In this document: positions 34,764 through 44,133 of the stretch, in pieces
How positions within the stretch are numbered: position 1 is the first letter of the stretch
How the letters are laid out: every line of letters starts with the position of its first letter
Assembly (NCBI RefSeq): GCF_025999835.1
Contig: NZ_AP025628.1
Coordinates: 1,488,001-1,552,000 of the forward strand
Origin: Caldinitratiruptor microaerophilus
GTDB lineage: Bacteria; Bacillota; Sulfobacillia; Symbiobacteriales; ZC4RG38
Length of the DNA: 64,000 nt
Direction of reading: 5' to 3'
Made by a program: the position numbers and the translations under genes
The notes under the pieces: model-generated
What the model was told of the DNA's origin: nothing
The model's input: only the letters and a program-made list of their open reading frames with translations
Database searches by the model: none

Positions 34764-37151
34764 ATGTTGCGCGCCGACCTCAGCGTGCCACAGTACCTGT
34801 ACCTGGGTGTCGTGGCCGCCTACCTCCTGATGTTCGTCCTGTTCCTGCGGCTCCTGGTTTGGAAACGCTATGCCGATCGCTACTACTGGCGGCGCCGCCC
34901 CCCGCTGAGCGTCGAGGGGGTGCGCGCCCTCGCCCGGTCGGCCGGCCGGGACCTCCCGTATTTCAGCATCCTGGTCCCCGCCCGCAACGAGGCGGACGTG
35001 ATCGAGCGCACGGTCGACCACATGGCCCGGCTCGACTATCCGCCCGACCGCTTCGAGATCATCGTCATCACGGATGAGAAGGAGTCCGAAGCTGCGGACC
35101 GGATCCGTCCGGACACGGTCGCCGCAGCGGCCCGGTTCCTGCGGTCGGCGCTGAGGCCTGCCGCCGGCGGGCCGGCTCCCGCCGAGCCCTCCCGTCCCGG
35201 GGGGCCGTCCCGGGCCGGCGCTACCGCTCCGACCCGAACCGAACCCAAGGTGATCGCCCTCGCCGCACGGAAGGCCGTGGGCGCGCGCCCCGCCCCCGTG
35301 GCGGCCGCCGCCCGCCCGGGGCCGGGGGCCGGCACGGGCGTGGCGGTCTTGCCGCGACCAGCGGCCGTCGCCGCGACGCTCCCGGCCGCCGAGCCGGAGG
35401 CGGCGGTAGCGGCGGCGCCCGCGGCGGTGCCGGAGCCGGCGGCCCCGCTTCCCGAACCGGCGCCGGCGGGGCCGCTGCCCCACGTCGAACCGGTGTCCCC
35501 GTCAGCCGCCGGGGTCCCGCTGTCGCCGGCCGCCGAGGGCCTGGTGCTCGGCCTCCTGGGCCGGCTTGCCGGGGAAGGCGGGGACGAGATCCGCCGGCGG
35601 TACCTGCGCGAAGGCGAGCCGGGCGCGCTGCGGCGGCTGCCCCAGCCCGTCGTCCGGTACCTGGTCTGGGAGGCGGCGCACCGGCTCTGGGCCGGGCGCG
35701 GCCGGACCGCCGGCCCCGGGGCGGAGGAACTGCTCCGGCGCCGCCTCCCGGGGGCGACCCGCGAGGAGATCCTGGCGGCCCACGCGGCCCTGCTCGGACG
35801 GGCGATCCCCGCCGTGGTGGCGCTCGCCCAGCTTCGCGACGAGCCGCACCGCCGCCGGCTGGTCGACCGCATGGCAGCCCACGCCGCCCGGGCCAACCAC
35901 ACGCTGACGCGGGAGATCCTGCGCGGCATGAGCGAGGCGCTGGCGGCCGACATCCTCGGCCGTCTCGCCCGTCTCGCCCACGGTCCGGACGGGCAGCTCG
36001 AGCGCCTGCTGGAGGAGACGTACCGGGAGATCTACCCGACGACGCAGGACATCCTCCAGCGCAAGGTGGCCGAGTTCGCCCGGCGCCGCGACGTGCCGCG
36101 CCTCAAGCACGTCGACGTGCCGGTCGACTTCGACGGCGAGCTCGGCGGGCGGCGGCTGGGCCGCCCCGTGCCCTCGACGAAGGGCCGGGCGCTCAACTGG
36201 GGGCTCGGCTTCGTGGATCCCCGCACGCGCTGGTGCGGCTTCTACGACGCCGAGTCCCGCCCTGACCCCCGGGTGCTGCTGTACGTCGCCCGGCGGTGGC
36301 TGGAGGACCTCGGCCCGGCCCGGCCGGGCTGGCGGCCCCCCCGGGTCGAGCGCCCGGTGCGGATCTTCCAGGGACCGGTTTTCCAGGTCCGCAACTTCTT
36401 CGAGATGGGGCCGTTCTGCAAGATCGCCTCGCTGTACCAGGCGATCGCCCACGACTGGTACCTGCCGTCGCTCTTCCGGCGCCTGCCGTTCGTCGGGGGC
36501 ACGAACCTGTTCGTCGACGTCGACCTGCTCCGCCAGATCGGCGGCTACGACGCCCGCACGCTGACGGAGGACCTCGAGCTGGGCACGCGGGCCTACCTCC
36601 GGGCCGGGGCGTGGCCGGAGTACCTGCCGCTGCCGTCCTCGGAGCAGACCCCGCCCACCTTCAGGAGCTTCTTCCGCCAGCGCCTCCGCTGGGCGACCGG
36701 CCACCTGCAGGTCATGGCGAAGCTGCAGAGCGACAGCAGCGCCGACCCCGCCCGCCGGCGCGAGCTGCTCCAGGAACTCTGGCGCAAGGGACAGTTCGAG
36801 TGGGTGTTCTACCAGACCGCCACCCTGGTTCCGCCGATCGCCACCGTGCTGTACTGGGCCGGCTGGCTCGACCCGAGCGTGCTGTGGGCGCCCGCGCGCT
36901 CCGCCCTGTACGTCCTCTCCCTGATCTACGTGGCGTTCACCGTCTACGCCTACTTCCGCTACCTGCCGTACCTGGACCGCTCCCTTCCCGGCCTGCACCG
37001 CCTGCGGCAGCAGGCCGCCGCGGTGGCGAGCCTCCTGCTGCTGCCCCTCGCCGCCTTCCTCTTCCCCGTGCCGTACTCGACCGCGCTTGCCCTGTACGCC
37101 GCCGGCCGGGGACCGAGGGAGTGGGTGAAGACGCCGCGCACGCGGGAGTGA
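34764..37151 (+). CDS. Membrane glycosyltransferase family 2 with large internal insertion
   Basis: 795 residues. An N-terminal helix (residues 10-35) precedes a GT2 domain that starts normally (FSILVPARNEADVIERTVDH, FEIIVITDE). It is then interrupted by about 330 residues: an Ala/Pro-rich linker (about 130-260) and a helical block (about 260-450). The catalytic domain resumes at STKGRALNWGLG, with DAESRPD (the DxD-like metal site), EDLELGTR and QRLRW, the processive-synthase signature. Four to five C-terminal helices follow. It probably builds a surface or cell-wall polysaccharide. The insertion is unusual; the product is unknown. Confidence 0.88.
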   Translation: MLRADLSVPQYLYLGVVAAYLLMFVLFLRLLVWKRYADRYYWRRRPPLSVEGVRALARSAGRDLPYFSILVPARNEADVIERTVDHMARLDYPPDRFEIIVITDEKESEAADRIRPDTVAAAARFLRSALRPAAGGPAPAEPSRPGGPSRAGATAPTRTEPKVIALAARKAVGARPAPVAAAARPGPGAGTGVAVLPRPAAVAATLPAAEPEAAVAAAPAAVPEPAAPLPEPAPAGPLPHVEPVSPSAAGVPLSPAAEGLVLGLLGRLAGEGGDEIRRRYLREGEPGALRRLPQPVVRYLVWEAAHRLWAGRGRTAGPGAEELLRRRLPGATREEILAAHAALLGRAIPAVVALAQLRDEPHRRRLVDRMAAHAARANHTLTREILRGMSEALAADILGRLARLAHGPDGQLERLLEETYREIYPTTQDILQRKVAEFARRRDVPRLKHVDVPVDFDGELGGRRLGRPVPSTKGRALNWGLGFVDPRTRWCGFYDAESRPDPRVLLYVARRWLEDLGPARPGWRPPRVERPVRIFQGPVFQVRNFFEMGPFCKIASLYQAIAHDWYLPSLFRRLPFVGGTNLFVDVDLLRQIGGYDARTLTEDLELGTRAYLRAGAWPEYLPLPSSEQTPPTFRSFFRQRLRWATGHLQVMAKLQSDSSADPARRRELLQELWRKGQFEWVFYQTATLVPPIATVLYWAGWLDPSVLWAPARSALYVLSLIYVAFTVYAYFRYLPYLDRSLPGLHRLRQQAAAVASLLLLPLAAFLFPVPYSTALALYAAGRGPREWVKTPRTRE

Positions 37152-37279
37152 CACCGCAGGAGCGACACCGCCCGGACCGAGCCCGTCCCACCGCCGGACC
37201 CGCAGGACGGCCGATGGGCACGCGAGCTCCCGGCCGCCCGCGGCGCCGTCCCCCCGTCCTCCGTGTGAGGCTCTCCGTC

Positions 37280-39706
37280 TCACGCGCCGCCGGGGGGACG
37301 AGCTCGCTTCCGGGCGGCCGGGCGCGCCGGCCCGCGGTCCCGCCTTGAGGGGGGAAACTCGAACCGGACCTCCGCGCCGTCGAGGACGAGGTAGGCGTCA
37401 AACGGCTTTCCGCCCCGGGACCGGAAGCCGGTCAGGAGCGGCGTGCGGCCTTCCCGGAGGATCACTCCGGCCACGTCCGGGCCGATCGGCCGCCCGCAGA
37501 GAAAGCCGGGGACGCGCAGGCCGCAGCCCCCGGCACACCGCCAGTCGCGCCCGTCCCGCCGCACAGGGCCGCCGCACCGGGGGCACGAGCCCGCGACCAG
37601 GCCGGGGGCCGCCGGGAGCTCGCCGGGGATCGGAGTCGCCTGCGCGGGGGGCCGCCGCGTCCCACGGGCGGCGCGGGCGGGCGAACTGCCGGCGGGATCG
37701 GCTTCGCGGGCAGCGGTGTTCGCATCGCCGGCGCGACGGGTCGGGGAGGAGCCCCCGCGCACCGCCCGGCGGACGCGCTCGACCACTCCGACGGCGAGGT
37801 CACGCATCTCGTCCAGCAGCCGCGCCGGCTCGTAGGTGCCGGCCTGGATGTCGGCGATGCGCTTCTCCCACTCCCCGGTGAGCTCGGCGGAGAGGAGCAC
37901 GGCGGCCTGCACGTGCTCGGCCAGGTCCACCAGGCGCTCGCCCTTCTCGGTCGGGAACAGCACCTTCCCCCGGGCCCGGACGTACCCCACCTCCTTGAGC
38001 CGCTCGATGATCGCCGCCCGGGTGGCCGGGGTCCCGAGTCCGTGGCCCTTCATCGCCTCCCGGAGCGCCTCGTCCTCCAGTTCCCTCCCCGCCCCCTCCA
38101 TGGCGGCCAGGAGGGTCGCCTCGGTGTACCGCCGGGGCGGCTGGGTCTCCTTGCGCACCGACTCGGCGGCCTCGACGCGGACGGGGTCGCCCGGGGACAC
38201 GCGGGGCAGGGGAGGCGGCTCGGCGGCGGCGTCCTGGGGCGCGGCGGACGTCCGGCCGCGGCGCCGGCTGCGGGCTGCCGGGGCGTCCGCCCCGTCGCCG
38301 GCCGGGCCGGGGCCCGTGGCCGGACCCGGGTCGCCGGCGTCCGCGGCGGGGCCGGCGCCGGCGTCGCCTGCCGGCGGCGGCAGCCCCGGGGCGTCGGGGT
38401 CGGCGAGGCGCCAGCCCGGGTCGACCAGCCGCCGGCCCCGGGTGACGAACCGGTCGGGGCCGGCGGCCGTGACCACCCGGCCCTCCCGGTAGACCGCATC
38501 CGGGTACAGCTGGGCGAGCAGGCGGCGGGCGACGAGGTCGAAGACGCGGGCCGCCGCGCCGCTCAGGGCGGGGACCGCTTCCCCGGTCGGGATGATGGCG
38601 TGGTGGTCCGTGACCCGCGCCTCGTTGACGACGCGCCCCGTCCAGATGCGCTGCAGGTCGCCGCCGGCGGCCAGGGGCGCGTAGGCGGGGACGGCGCTGA
38701 GCGCCGCCACCACCCGCCCCAGCGTGCGGGCGACGTCCCGGGTGAGGTACCGGCTGTCGGTGCGCGGGTAGGTGATGAGGCGGGCCTCGTACAGCTCCTG
38801 GGCGGCCCTGAGCGTGGCAGCGGCGGTCATCCCCCAGCGCCGGTTGGCCTCGCGCTGCAGGCTCGTGAGGTCGAACAGCGGGGGCGGCTTCTGGGGGACG
38901 TCCTTCTCCTCGGCCTCCTCGACCGTCCCCGTCCCGGCCGCCAGGACCCGCTGCCGGATGGACTCGGCCTCCTCCGCCGACCGCAACCGGTCGCCGTCCG
39001 GACCGCTCCACTTGCCGGCGTACACCTCCCCGCCGGGCGTGCGGAAGGTGGCATACACCTCCCAGTACGGCTCGGGCCGGAAGGCACGGATCTCCCGCTC
39101 CCGCCGGACGAGGAGCGCCAGCGTGGGCGTCTGCACCCGGCCGACGGAGAAGAGTTCCCCGAACGCCGTCGTGAACGCCCGGGAGGCGTTCATCCCGACC
39201 AGCCAGTCGCCCCGGGCCCGGCACAGGGCCGACTCGTACAGCCGGTCGTACTCCTCCGCCGGGCGGAGGTCCTGAAACCCCTTGCGGATGGCCTCCCGGG
39301 TGAGGGACGACACCCACAGCCGCCGCACCGGCAACCGGTGCGGGAGCAGGGAGGCGATGTAGCGGAAGATCAGCTCGCCTTCCCGGCCGGCGTCGCAGGC
39401 GTTGACGAGCTCGCTGGCCCGGGCGGAGAGGCGGGCGAGCACCTGGAACTGCGACCGGGTCTTGTCCGCCACCTTCAGCCGCCACTCCGACGGCAGGATC
39501 GGCAGGGTGTCCAGGCTCCAGCGCCGCCAGCGGGCCTCGTACTCCTCCGGCTCGGCCAGCTCCACGAGGTGGCCGAGGGCCCAGGACAGGAGGAAGTCCG
39601 GGCTCTCCATGTAGCTGCCCGCGCTGCGGAATCCGCCCAGCGCCTGGGCGATGGCCCAAGCCGCGCTGGGCTTCTCCGCGATGATGAGGGGCTTCTTCTC
39701 TGGCAT
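37280..39706 (-). CDS. topB: DNA topoisomerase III (TopB-like)
   Basis: 808 residues of type IA topoisomerase. The Toprim domain starts LIIAEKPSAAWAIAQALGG with DAGREGELIFR. Domain III carries the active-site tyrosine in ITYPRTDSRYL. A low-complexity Ala/Pro/Gly stretch interrupts the C-terminal third. The end has a zinc-ribbon-like CPRCGGP motif with a second Cys pair and a TopA-C-like segment with a basic tail. It relaxes negative supercoils and decatenates DNA. The ATG at 39706 has a poor RBS. It is convergent with the glycosyltransferase gene. Confidence 0.92.
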   Translation of the reverse strand: MPEKKPLIIAEKPSAAWAIAQALGGFRSAGSYMESPDFLLSWALGHLVELAEPEEYEARWRRWSLDTLPILPSEWRLKVADKTRSQFQVLARLSARASELVNACDAGREGELIFRYIASLLPHRLPVRRLWVSSLTREAIRKGFQDLRPAEEYDRLYESALCRARGDWLVGMNASRAFTTAFGELFSVGRVQTPTLALLVRREREIRAFRPEPYWEVYATFRTPGGEVYAGKWSGPDGDRLRSAEEAESIRQRVLAAGTGTVEEAEEKDVPQKPPPLFDLTSLQREANRRWGMTAAATLRAAQELYEARLITYPRTDSRYLTRDVARTLGRVVAALSAVPAYAPLAAGGDLQRIWTGRVVNEARVTDHHAIIPTGEAVPALSGAAARVFDLVARRLLAQLYPDAVYREGRVVTAAGPDRFVTRGRRLVDPGWRLADPDAPGLPPPAGDAGAGPAADAGDPGPATGPGPAGDGADAPAARSRRRGRTSAAPQDAAAEPPPLPRVSPGDPVRVEAAESVRKETQPPRRYTEATLLAAMEGAGRELEDEALREAMKGHGLGTPATRAAIIERLKEVGYVRARGKVLFPTEKGERLVDLAEHVQAAVLLSAELTGEWEKRIADIQAGTYEPARLLDEMRDLAVGVVERVRRAVRGGSSPTRRAGDANTAAREADPAGSSPARAARGTRRPPAQATPIPGELPAAPGLVAGSCPRCGGPVRRDGRDWRCAGGCGLRVPGFLCGRPIGPDVAGVILREGRTPLLTGFRSRGGKPFDAYLVLDGAEVRFEFPPSRRDRGPARPAARKRARPPGGA

Positions 39707-39782
39707 ACTCAGGAAATTCGGCGCCGGAGTCCGGTCCCCTTCCCGTCTCCCTCGAATGTGGCTGCCCCGGACACGGCTCCCC

Positions 39783-39811
39783 TTGACACGCGGGGGCCGG
39801 GTTGGCACACT
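39783..39811 (+). promoter_or_regulatory. Candidate promoter of the Nramp gene
   Basis: TTGACA (39783-39788), 17 bp and CACACT (39806-39811). The -35 is perfect and the -10 is weak, as is common for a repressed or activated gene. It lies 150 bp upstream of the transporter. Confidence 0.5.
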
Positions 39812-39823
39812 CTAACCAGGAGT

Positions 39824-39837
39824 TTAGATCAGTCTAA
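39824..39837. promoter_or_regulatory. DtxR/MntR-like operator upstream of the Mn transporter
   Basis: TTAGATCAGTCTAA has perfect 5-bp arms (TTAGA/TCTAA), as in the TTAGG/CCTAA-type sites of DtxR-family metalloregulators. It starts 13 bp after the -10 box. Repression by manganese is the expected logic for an Nramp importer. Confidence 0.55.
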
Positions 39838-39962
39838 TCCCGGGATTCGACGCATCACATTTCGGCAGCCCACCCCGGGACTCAGGAGGGGACGGCCTCG
39901 AGCGCGGCGCCCGGCAGGCGCGGAGCGGCCGCACCCCTCCGGAAAAGGGGGGCGAAGGCCCA

Positions 39963-41297
39963 GTGGCCAGCCAGGGGGGCAAAGAGCCGGTGAGCGCGAT
40001 GCCGGCCGGGCAAGCGGTGCGGCCCGCCGACGTGAAGACCGTGACCACCGCCCTCGACGTGCTGCAGGGGGAGGGGCCCAAGGGGGGCCTCGCCCGCCTC
40101 CTGCCGTTCCTGGGGCCGGCGTTCGTGGCGGCGGTGGCGTACGTGGACCCGGGGAACTTCGCCACGAACATCCAGTCCGGCGCCCGCTACGGCTACCTCC
40201 TCCTGTGGGTCATCGTGGCCAGCAACCTGATGGCGATGCTGGTCCAGGCCCTCTCCGCCAAGCTCGGCATCGCCACCGGCCGCAACCTGGCGGAGCTCTG
40301 CCGGGACCACCTGCCGCGGCCGGTCGTCTGGGGCATGTGGGTCCTCATGGAAGGCGTGGCCATGGCGACCGACCTGGCCGAGTTCCTGGGGGCCGCCCTC
40401 GGCTTCCAGCTCCTGTTCGGGATCCCGCTCATCTGGGGCGCGGTCCTCACGGCGATCGCCACGTTCGGGATCCTTGCGCTCGAACGGTACGGCTTCCGCC
40501 CCCTGGAGGCGGTCATCTCGGCCCTCCTGGGGGTGGTGGCCGCCGCGTACGTGATCGAGACGATCCTCGACCGGCCCGACTGGGGCCGCATCGCCTACCA
40601 CGCCGTGGTACCGGCCTTCGCCGGCACGGACAGCGTCCTCCTGGCGGCGGGCATCCTCGGCGCCACCGTGATGCCGCACGTGGTGTTCTTGCACTCCGGC
40701 CTCACACAGGGTAGGGTGGTGACACAGAGGCCCGACCTGATGAAGCGGCTCTTCCGCTTCGAGCTGGTGGACGTGATCACCGCCATGGGCACGGCCGGCC
40801 TCGTGAACGCCGCCATGCTGATCATGGCCGCCGCGACGTTCCACCGGGAGGGGCTCGTGGGGGTCGGCAGCATCGAGGAGGCCCACGAGACGCTGGCGCC
40901 GCTCCTCGGCCCGGCGTCGAGCTGGGTGTTCGCCGTCTCGCTCCTGGCCTCCGGACTCTCGTCGTCCATCGTCGGCACCATGTCCGGGCAGGTCATCATG
41001 CAGGGGTTCCTGCACTGGCACATCCCGGTCTGGGTGCGCCGGGTCGTGACGATGGCGCCCTCGTTCGTCGTGATCCTGATGGGCCTCGACCCGACCTACA
41101 CGCTGGTGCTCAGCCAGGTGGTGCTGAGCTTCGGGCTCCCGTTCGCGATCGTGCCACTGGTCTGGTTCACGGCCCGGAAGGACATCATGGGGCCGCTGGT
41201 GAACGGCCGCCTGACGACCTTCGCCGCCGGCGTGGTCGCCGCCCTCATCGTGAGCCTGAACGTGTATCTTCTGTACCGCACGCTCTCTGGAGGCTGA
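39963..41297 (+). CDS. mntH: Nramp-family divalent metal (Mn2+) transporter
   Basis: About 444 residues, eleven helices. The metal-site motifs DPGN (in AYVDPGNFATN, helix 1) and MPHV (TVMPHVVFLHS, helix 6) are intact, along with the consensus transport loop GTMSGQVIMQGF. The GTG at 39963 is taken; GTG 39990 and ATG 39999 are alternatives. It imports Mn2+ (or Fe2+) with protons. The upstream DtxR-like palindrome supports metal control. The stop is 3 bp before a universal stress gene, so they are cotranscribed. Confidence 0.93.
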   Translation: MASQGGKEPVSAMPAGQAVRPADVKTVTTALDVLQGEGPKGGLARLLPFLGPAFVAAVAYVDPGNFATNIQSGARYGYLLLWVIVASNLMAMLVQALSAKLGIATGRNLAELCRDHLPRPVVWGMWVLMEGVAMATDLAEFLGAALGFQLLFGIPLIWGAVLTAIATFGILALERYGFRPLEAVISALLGVVAAAYVIETILDRPDWGRIAYHAVVPAFAGTDSVLLAAGILGATVMPHVVFLHSGLTQGRVVTQRPDLMKRLFRFELVDVITAMGTAGLVNAAMLIMAAATFHREGLVGVGSIEEAHETLAPLLGPASSWVFAVSLLASGLSSSIVGTMSGQVIMQGFLHWHIPVWVRRVVTMAPSFVVILMGLDPTYTLVLSQVVLSFGLPFAIVPLVWFTARKDIMGPLVNGRLTTFAAGVVAALIVSLNVYLLYRTLSGG

Positions 41298-41300
41298 ACG

Positions 41301-42191
41301 ATGTTCCAGCACCTCCTCGTCCCCCTCGACGGCTCGGCACTCGCCGAGTGCGTCCTGCCGCCCGTGCGGGCGCTGGCCGCCCGCCTGGGCGCGGCCGTCA
41401 CCCTCCTGCACGTGCTCGAGCGCAACGCCCCGGCCCAGGTGCACGGCGACCGCCACCTGGCGGCCGCCGCCGAGGCGCGGGCGTACCTCGACGCGGTGGC
41501 GGCCGGGCTGGGCCAGGAGGGCGTGCGGGCGAGCGTCCACGTACACGAGGTGGCGGAAGGCCGGGTCGCCCGGAGCATCGCCGACCACGCCCGGGAGTTC
41601 GGGTGCGACCTGATCGTGCTGGCCACCCACGGCCGCGGGGGCGTGCGGGGGTTCTTCCTCGGCAGCATCGCCCAGCAGGTGGCAGGCAGCGGCGCCGCCC
41701 CGGTGTTCCTCGTCCACCCCGATGCGGTCCCCGACCCGCTCTGCTGCCGCCACCTGACCGTTCCGCTCGACGGCGCCCCGGACCACGAGCGGTGCCTCCC
41801 CGTGGCGATCGGGCTGGCACGGGCCTTCGGCGCCTCGCTCCACCTCGTGACCGTCGTCCCGAGGCGCTCCGACCTGACCGCCGAGGAGGCCGCCGCCGGC
41901 CGCCTCCTGCCGGCCTCGACGCAGCTCCGCCTGGAGGTGCGCCGGCAGGAGGCGGCCCGCTACCTGGCCGACCTCCGCCGGCGCCTCGAGCCCGAGGGGG
42001 TCCCCGTGACGGTCGAGGTGCGGCGGGGGGAGCCGGCCGCCCAGATCCTCGCGGCCCTGCGCGCCGCCGGCACCGACCTCGTCGTCTTCGGCACCCACGC
42101 CACGAAGGGCTGGGAGGCGTTCTGGGCGGGCAGCGTCACGCCCCGCGTCCTGCCCCAGTGGCGCCGCCCGGCCCTGCTGGTTCCCGTCTGA
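41301..42191 (+). CDS. Tandem universal stress protein (two UspA domains)
   Basis: 296 residues made of two UspA domains. The first (1-145) has MFQHLLVPLDGS, DLIVLATHGRGG and a G-x9-G(S/T)-like loop FFLGSIAQ, an ATP-binding type. The second (about 150-296) starts HLTVPLDGAPDHE and ends FGTHATKGWEAFWAGSVT. It immediately follows the Nramp gene, an arrangement seen elsewhere that suggests a metal-stress role. That role is inference. Confidence 0.88.
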   Translation: MFQHLLVPLDGSALAECVLPPVRALAARLGAAVTLLHVLERNAPAQVHGDRHLAAAAEARAYLDAVAAGLGQEGVRASVHVHEVAEGRVARSIADHAREFGCDLIVLATHGRGGVRGFFLGSIAQQVAGSGAAPVFLVHPDAVPDPLCCRHLTVPLDGAPDHERCLPVAIGLARAFGASLHLVTVVPRRSDLTAEEAAAGRLLPASTQLRLEVRRQEAARYLADLRRRLEPEGVPVTVEVRRGEPAAQILAALRAAGTDLVVFGTHATKGWEAFWAGSVTPRVLPQWRRPALLVPV

Positions 42192-42224
42192 GCCGGTGGG
42201 TACGGGTCCGCACGCCTCGACATA

Positions 42225-42572
42225 ATGTGGGGCAAGGGGGTGAACCCTTTGTCCTTCGGCGTCTTCGGCGGCTTGCCGGGTGCCCTGGGAGGGTTCCCGA
42301 GGGGTCTTGGCGGGGTGGGCGGCTTCCCTGTGGGCTTCGGCGGGCTGCCCTTCGGCCTGTTCGGTCCGGGCGGCTTCCCGGTGACGGCCGGCGGCTTTCC
42401 GTTCGGGTTCGGCGGCTTTCCCTTCGGATTCGGCGGCTTTCCGGTAGGCTTCGGCGGGTTCCCGCTGGGGTTCGGCGGCTTCCCGTCCGGGTTCGGGGGC
42501 CTGCCCTTCGGGATCCCCGGCACCGCCGGATTCCCCCTGGGCTTTGGGGGCACGGCCAGCGCGCCGTTCTGA
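42225..42572 (+). CDS. Gly-Phe-Pro repeat low-complexity protein
   Basis: 115 residues or slightly fewer, made of repeats such as [21 protein letters not shown] and GGFPSGF with no charged residues after the first few. Third codon positions vary between repeats (GGC/GGG, TTT/TTC, CCG/CCC) while the amino acids hold, which argues for coding. The opposite strand also has an open Pro/Lys-rich frame with the same periodicity, so strand choice rests on the start region. AAGGGGGTG suits a TTG start at 42249 better than the ATG at 42225, which overlaps a CATAAT box. It could be an extracellular, coat or adhesive structural protein. No family is recognised. Confidence 0.55.
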   Translation: MWGKGVNPLSFGVFGGLPGALGGFPRGLGGVGGFPVGFGGLPFGLFGPGGFPVTAGGFPFGFGGFPFGFGGFPVGFGGFPLGFGGFPSGFGGLPFGIPGTAGFPLGFGGTASAPF

Positions 42573-42656
42573 GAGGCCTGCCCGGGCGCGCCGGGTGGGC
42601 GTGCGACGTGAGCCAACCGGGCCGCCGGGGGGTCGCCAGCGGCGCCGGGATCGCGC

Positions 42657-42688
42657 GACAGCCGCCGGGTCACTGCCCGGCGGCTGTC
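42657..42688 (-). terminator. Hairpin terminator between convergent genes
   Basis: A 13-bp perfect stem, GACAGCCGCCGGG (42657-42669) with CCCGGCGGCTGTC (42676-42688), lies between the repeat-protein gene and rpsA. It has no long T-run on either strand, so it may be bidirectional and factor-assisted. Confidence 0.6.
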
Positions 42689-42713
42689 CGTGTCCTCGCG
42701 TGTCGGTTCGGGC

Positions 42714-44078
42714 TCATCCCTGCCCCTCGGCACCCTCATCCGCCGGTGCCTCTTCGGGGGCGGCGGGTACGGGCTCCTCCGTGGCGCGCGCCCCGGCGCC
42801 GCCGGCCTCGCCGCCCTGCGGGGCCTTCTGGCCCGCCTGCAGGCGCTCCTGCAGCGGGGTCTGGTCGACGTCGCGCAGCGACAGGCTGATCCGCCGCCCC
42901 TCCGGGTTCACCTGGGTGACCCGGACGAGCACGGGCTGGCCCGGACGCACGACCTCGTCGGGGCTGGCCACCCGCCAGTTGGCAAGCTGGGAGATGTGGA
43001 TGAGTCCGTCGACGCCCGGCTCCAGCTCGACGAAGGCGCCGAAGCTGGCGAGGCGGGCAACCCGGCCCTCGACGATCGAGCCCTCCGGGTACTTCTCCGC
43101 CACCGTGTCCCACGGGTCGGGCAGGACCTGCTTCAGGCCCAGGGAGACCTTGCCCTTCTCGCGGTCCAGGCGCAGGACCTTCACCTTGATCTCCTGCCCC
43201 TCCTGCAGCACCTCGGACGGGTGCTTCACCCGGCCGTACGACATCTCGGAGACGTGCAGGAGGCCGTCCACCCCGCCCAGGTCGACGAAGGCGCCGAAGT
43301 CCGTCAGGCTCTTGACGGTACCCGTCCGGATCTGCCCCTCCTCGACCGACGCCCAGAAGGCCTGGCGGGCGCGCTCCCGCTCCTCCTCCAGGACCTTCTT
43401 GCGGCTCAGGATCACCCGGTTCTTGTGCCGGTCGAGCTCGATGATCTTCACCCGGATGATCTGGCCCACGTACTTGGACAGGTCGTTGACGTACCCGCGC
43501 TCCACCTGCGAGGCCGGCAGGAAGGCCCGCAGGCCGAGGTCGACCTCGAGACCGCCCTTCACGGCGCGGACGACCTGGGCCTCGACGATCTCGTCGCCCT
43601 TGTACCAGGCCTCCACGTTCCGCCAGGCCTCGATCTCGTCGGCCCGCCGCTTGGACAGGCGGAGCTGGCCCTCGCCGTGGGCGTCGACGGAGAGGACCAT
43701 CACCTTGATCTCGTCGCCGGGCCGGACCACCTGCTCGCAGGACTCGATCGGCCGGTGGGTCAGCTCGTGCTTCGAGATGGTCCCCTCGGACTTGTAGCCC
43801 ACATCGACCAGCACCTGGTCGGGGGTGACCTGGACGACGCGGCCGGTGACGATGTCACCTTCCTTCAGGACGGTCAGGGCAGCCTCCAGCTGCTGCTCCG
43901 CGCTGCCCTCCGGGGCGGCGCCCGCCGCCGCACGGACCTCGCCCTCCGGCCGGGCTCCCGCCTGCCCAGGAGCCGCCTCGGCGCCGCTCCCGGCCGGTCC
44001 GGCCCCGGCGGCCGCCTGCCCGGGCGACCCATCGCCCTGGTGCTTCTTCTGCTCGTCGTCCCGGTTCCATTCCTGCAC
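42714..44078 (-). CDS. rpsA: Ribosomal protein S1-like RNA-binding protein, four S1 domains
   Basis: 454 residues. A Gly/Ala/Gln-rich N-terminal 80 residues precede four S1 domains, beginning near GDIVTGRVVQ, GDEIVEAQVV, GQIRTGTVKSLTDFGAFVD and GSIVEGRVARLASFGAFVE, then an acidic Ala/Pro/Glu tail. Four domains rather than six is the Bacillota form. AGGAGG lies 9 bases before the GTG at 44078, giving the start MQEWNRDDEQ. It follows cmk and plsC, the typical Bacillota order, though ispH, usually between plsC and rpsA, is absent here. Confidence 0.92.
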   Translation of the reverse strand: MQEWNRDDEQKKHQGDGSPGQAAAGAGPAGSGAEAAPGQAGARPEGEVRAAAGAAPEGSAEQQLEAALTVLKEGDIVTGRVVQVTPDQVLVDVGYKSEGTISKHELTHRPIESCEQVVRPGDEIKVMVLSVDAHGEGQLRLSKRRADEIEAWRNVEAWYKGDEIVEAQVVRAVKGGLEVDLGLRAFLPASQVERGYVNDLSKYVGQIIRVKIIELDRHKNRVILSRKKVLEEERERARQAFWASVEEGQIRTGTVKSLTDFGAFVDLGGVDGLLHVSEMSYGRVKHPSEVLQEGQEIKVKVLRLDREKGKVSLGLKQVLPDPWDTVAEKYPEGSIVEGRVARLASFGAFVELEPGVDGLIHISQLANWRVASPDEVVRPGQPVLVRVTQVNPEGRRISLSLRDVDQTPLQERLQAGQKAPQGGEAGGAGARATEEPVPAAPEEAPADEGAEGQG

Positions 44079-44133
44079 TGCAAGAGACCTCCTCGGGGTG
44101 GCTGCTGGGTACCCGGCCGGCAGGGCCCGCGTG

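Noticed and set aside
39800..39815. TTGGCACA as the start of a second sigma-54 promoter before the Nramp gene
   Set aside because: No TTGC-type -12 element follows at the required spacing.
41960..42739. Minus-strand Pro/Lys-rich repeat frame (GKPPNP units) opposite the Gly-Phe-Pro gene
   Set aside because: It overlaps the 3' end of the USP gene and lacks a good start. The plus frame has a better start region, though the repeat itself fits either strand.
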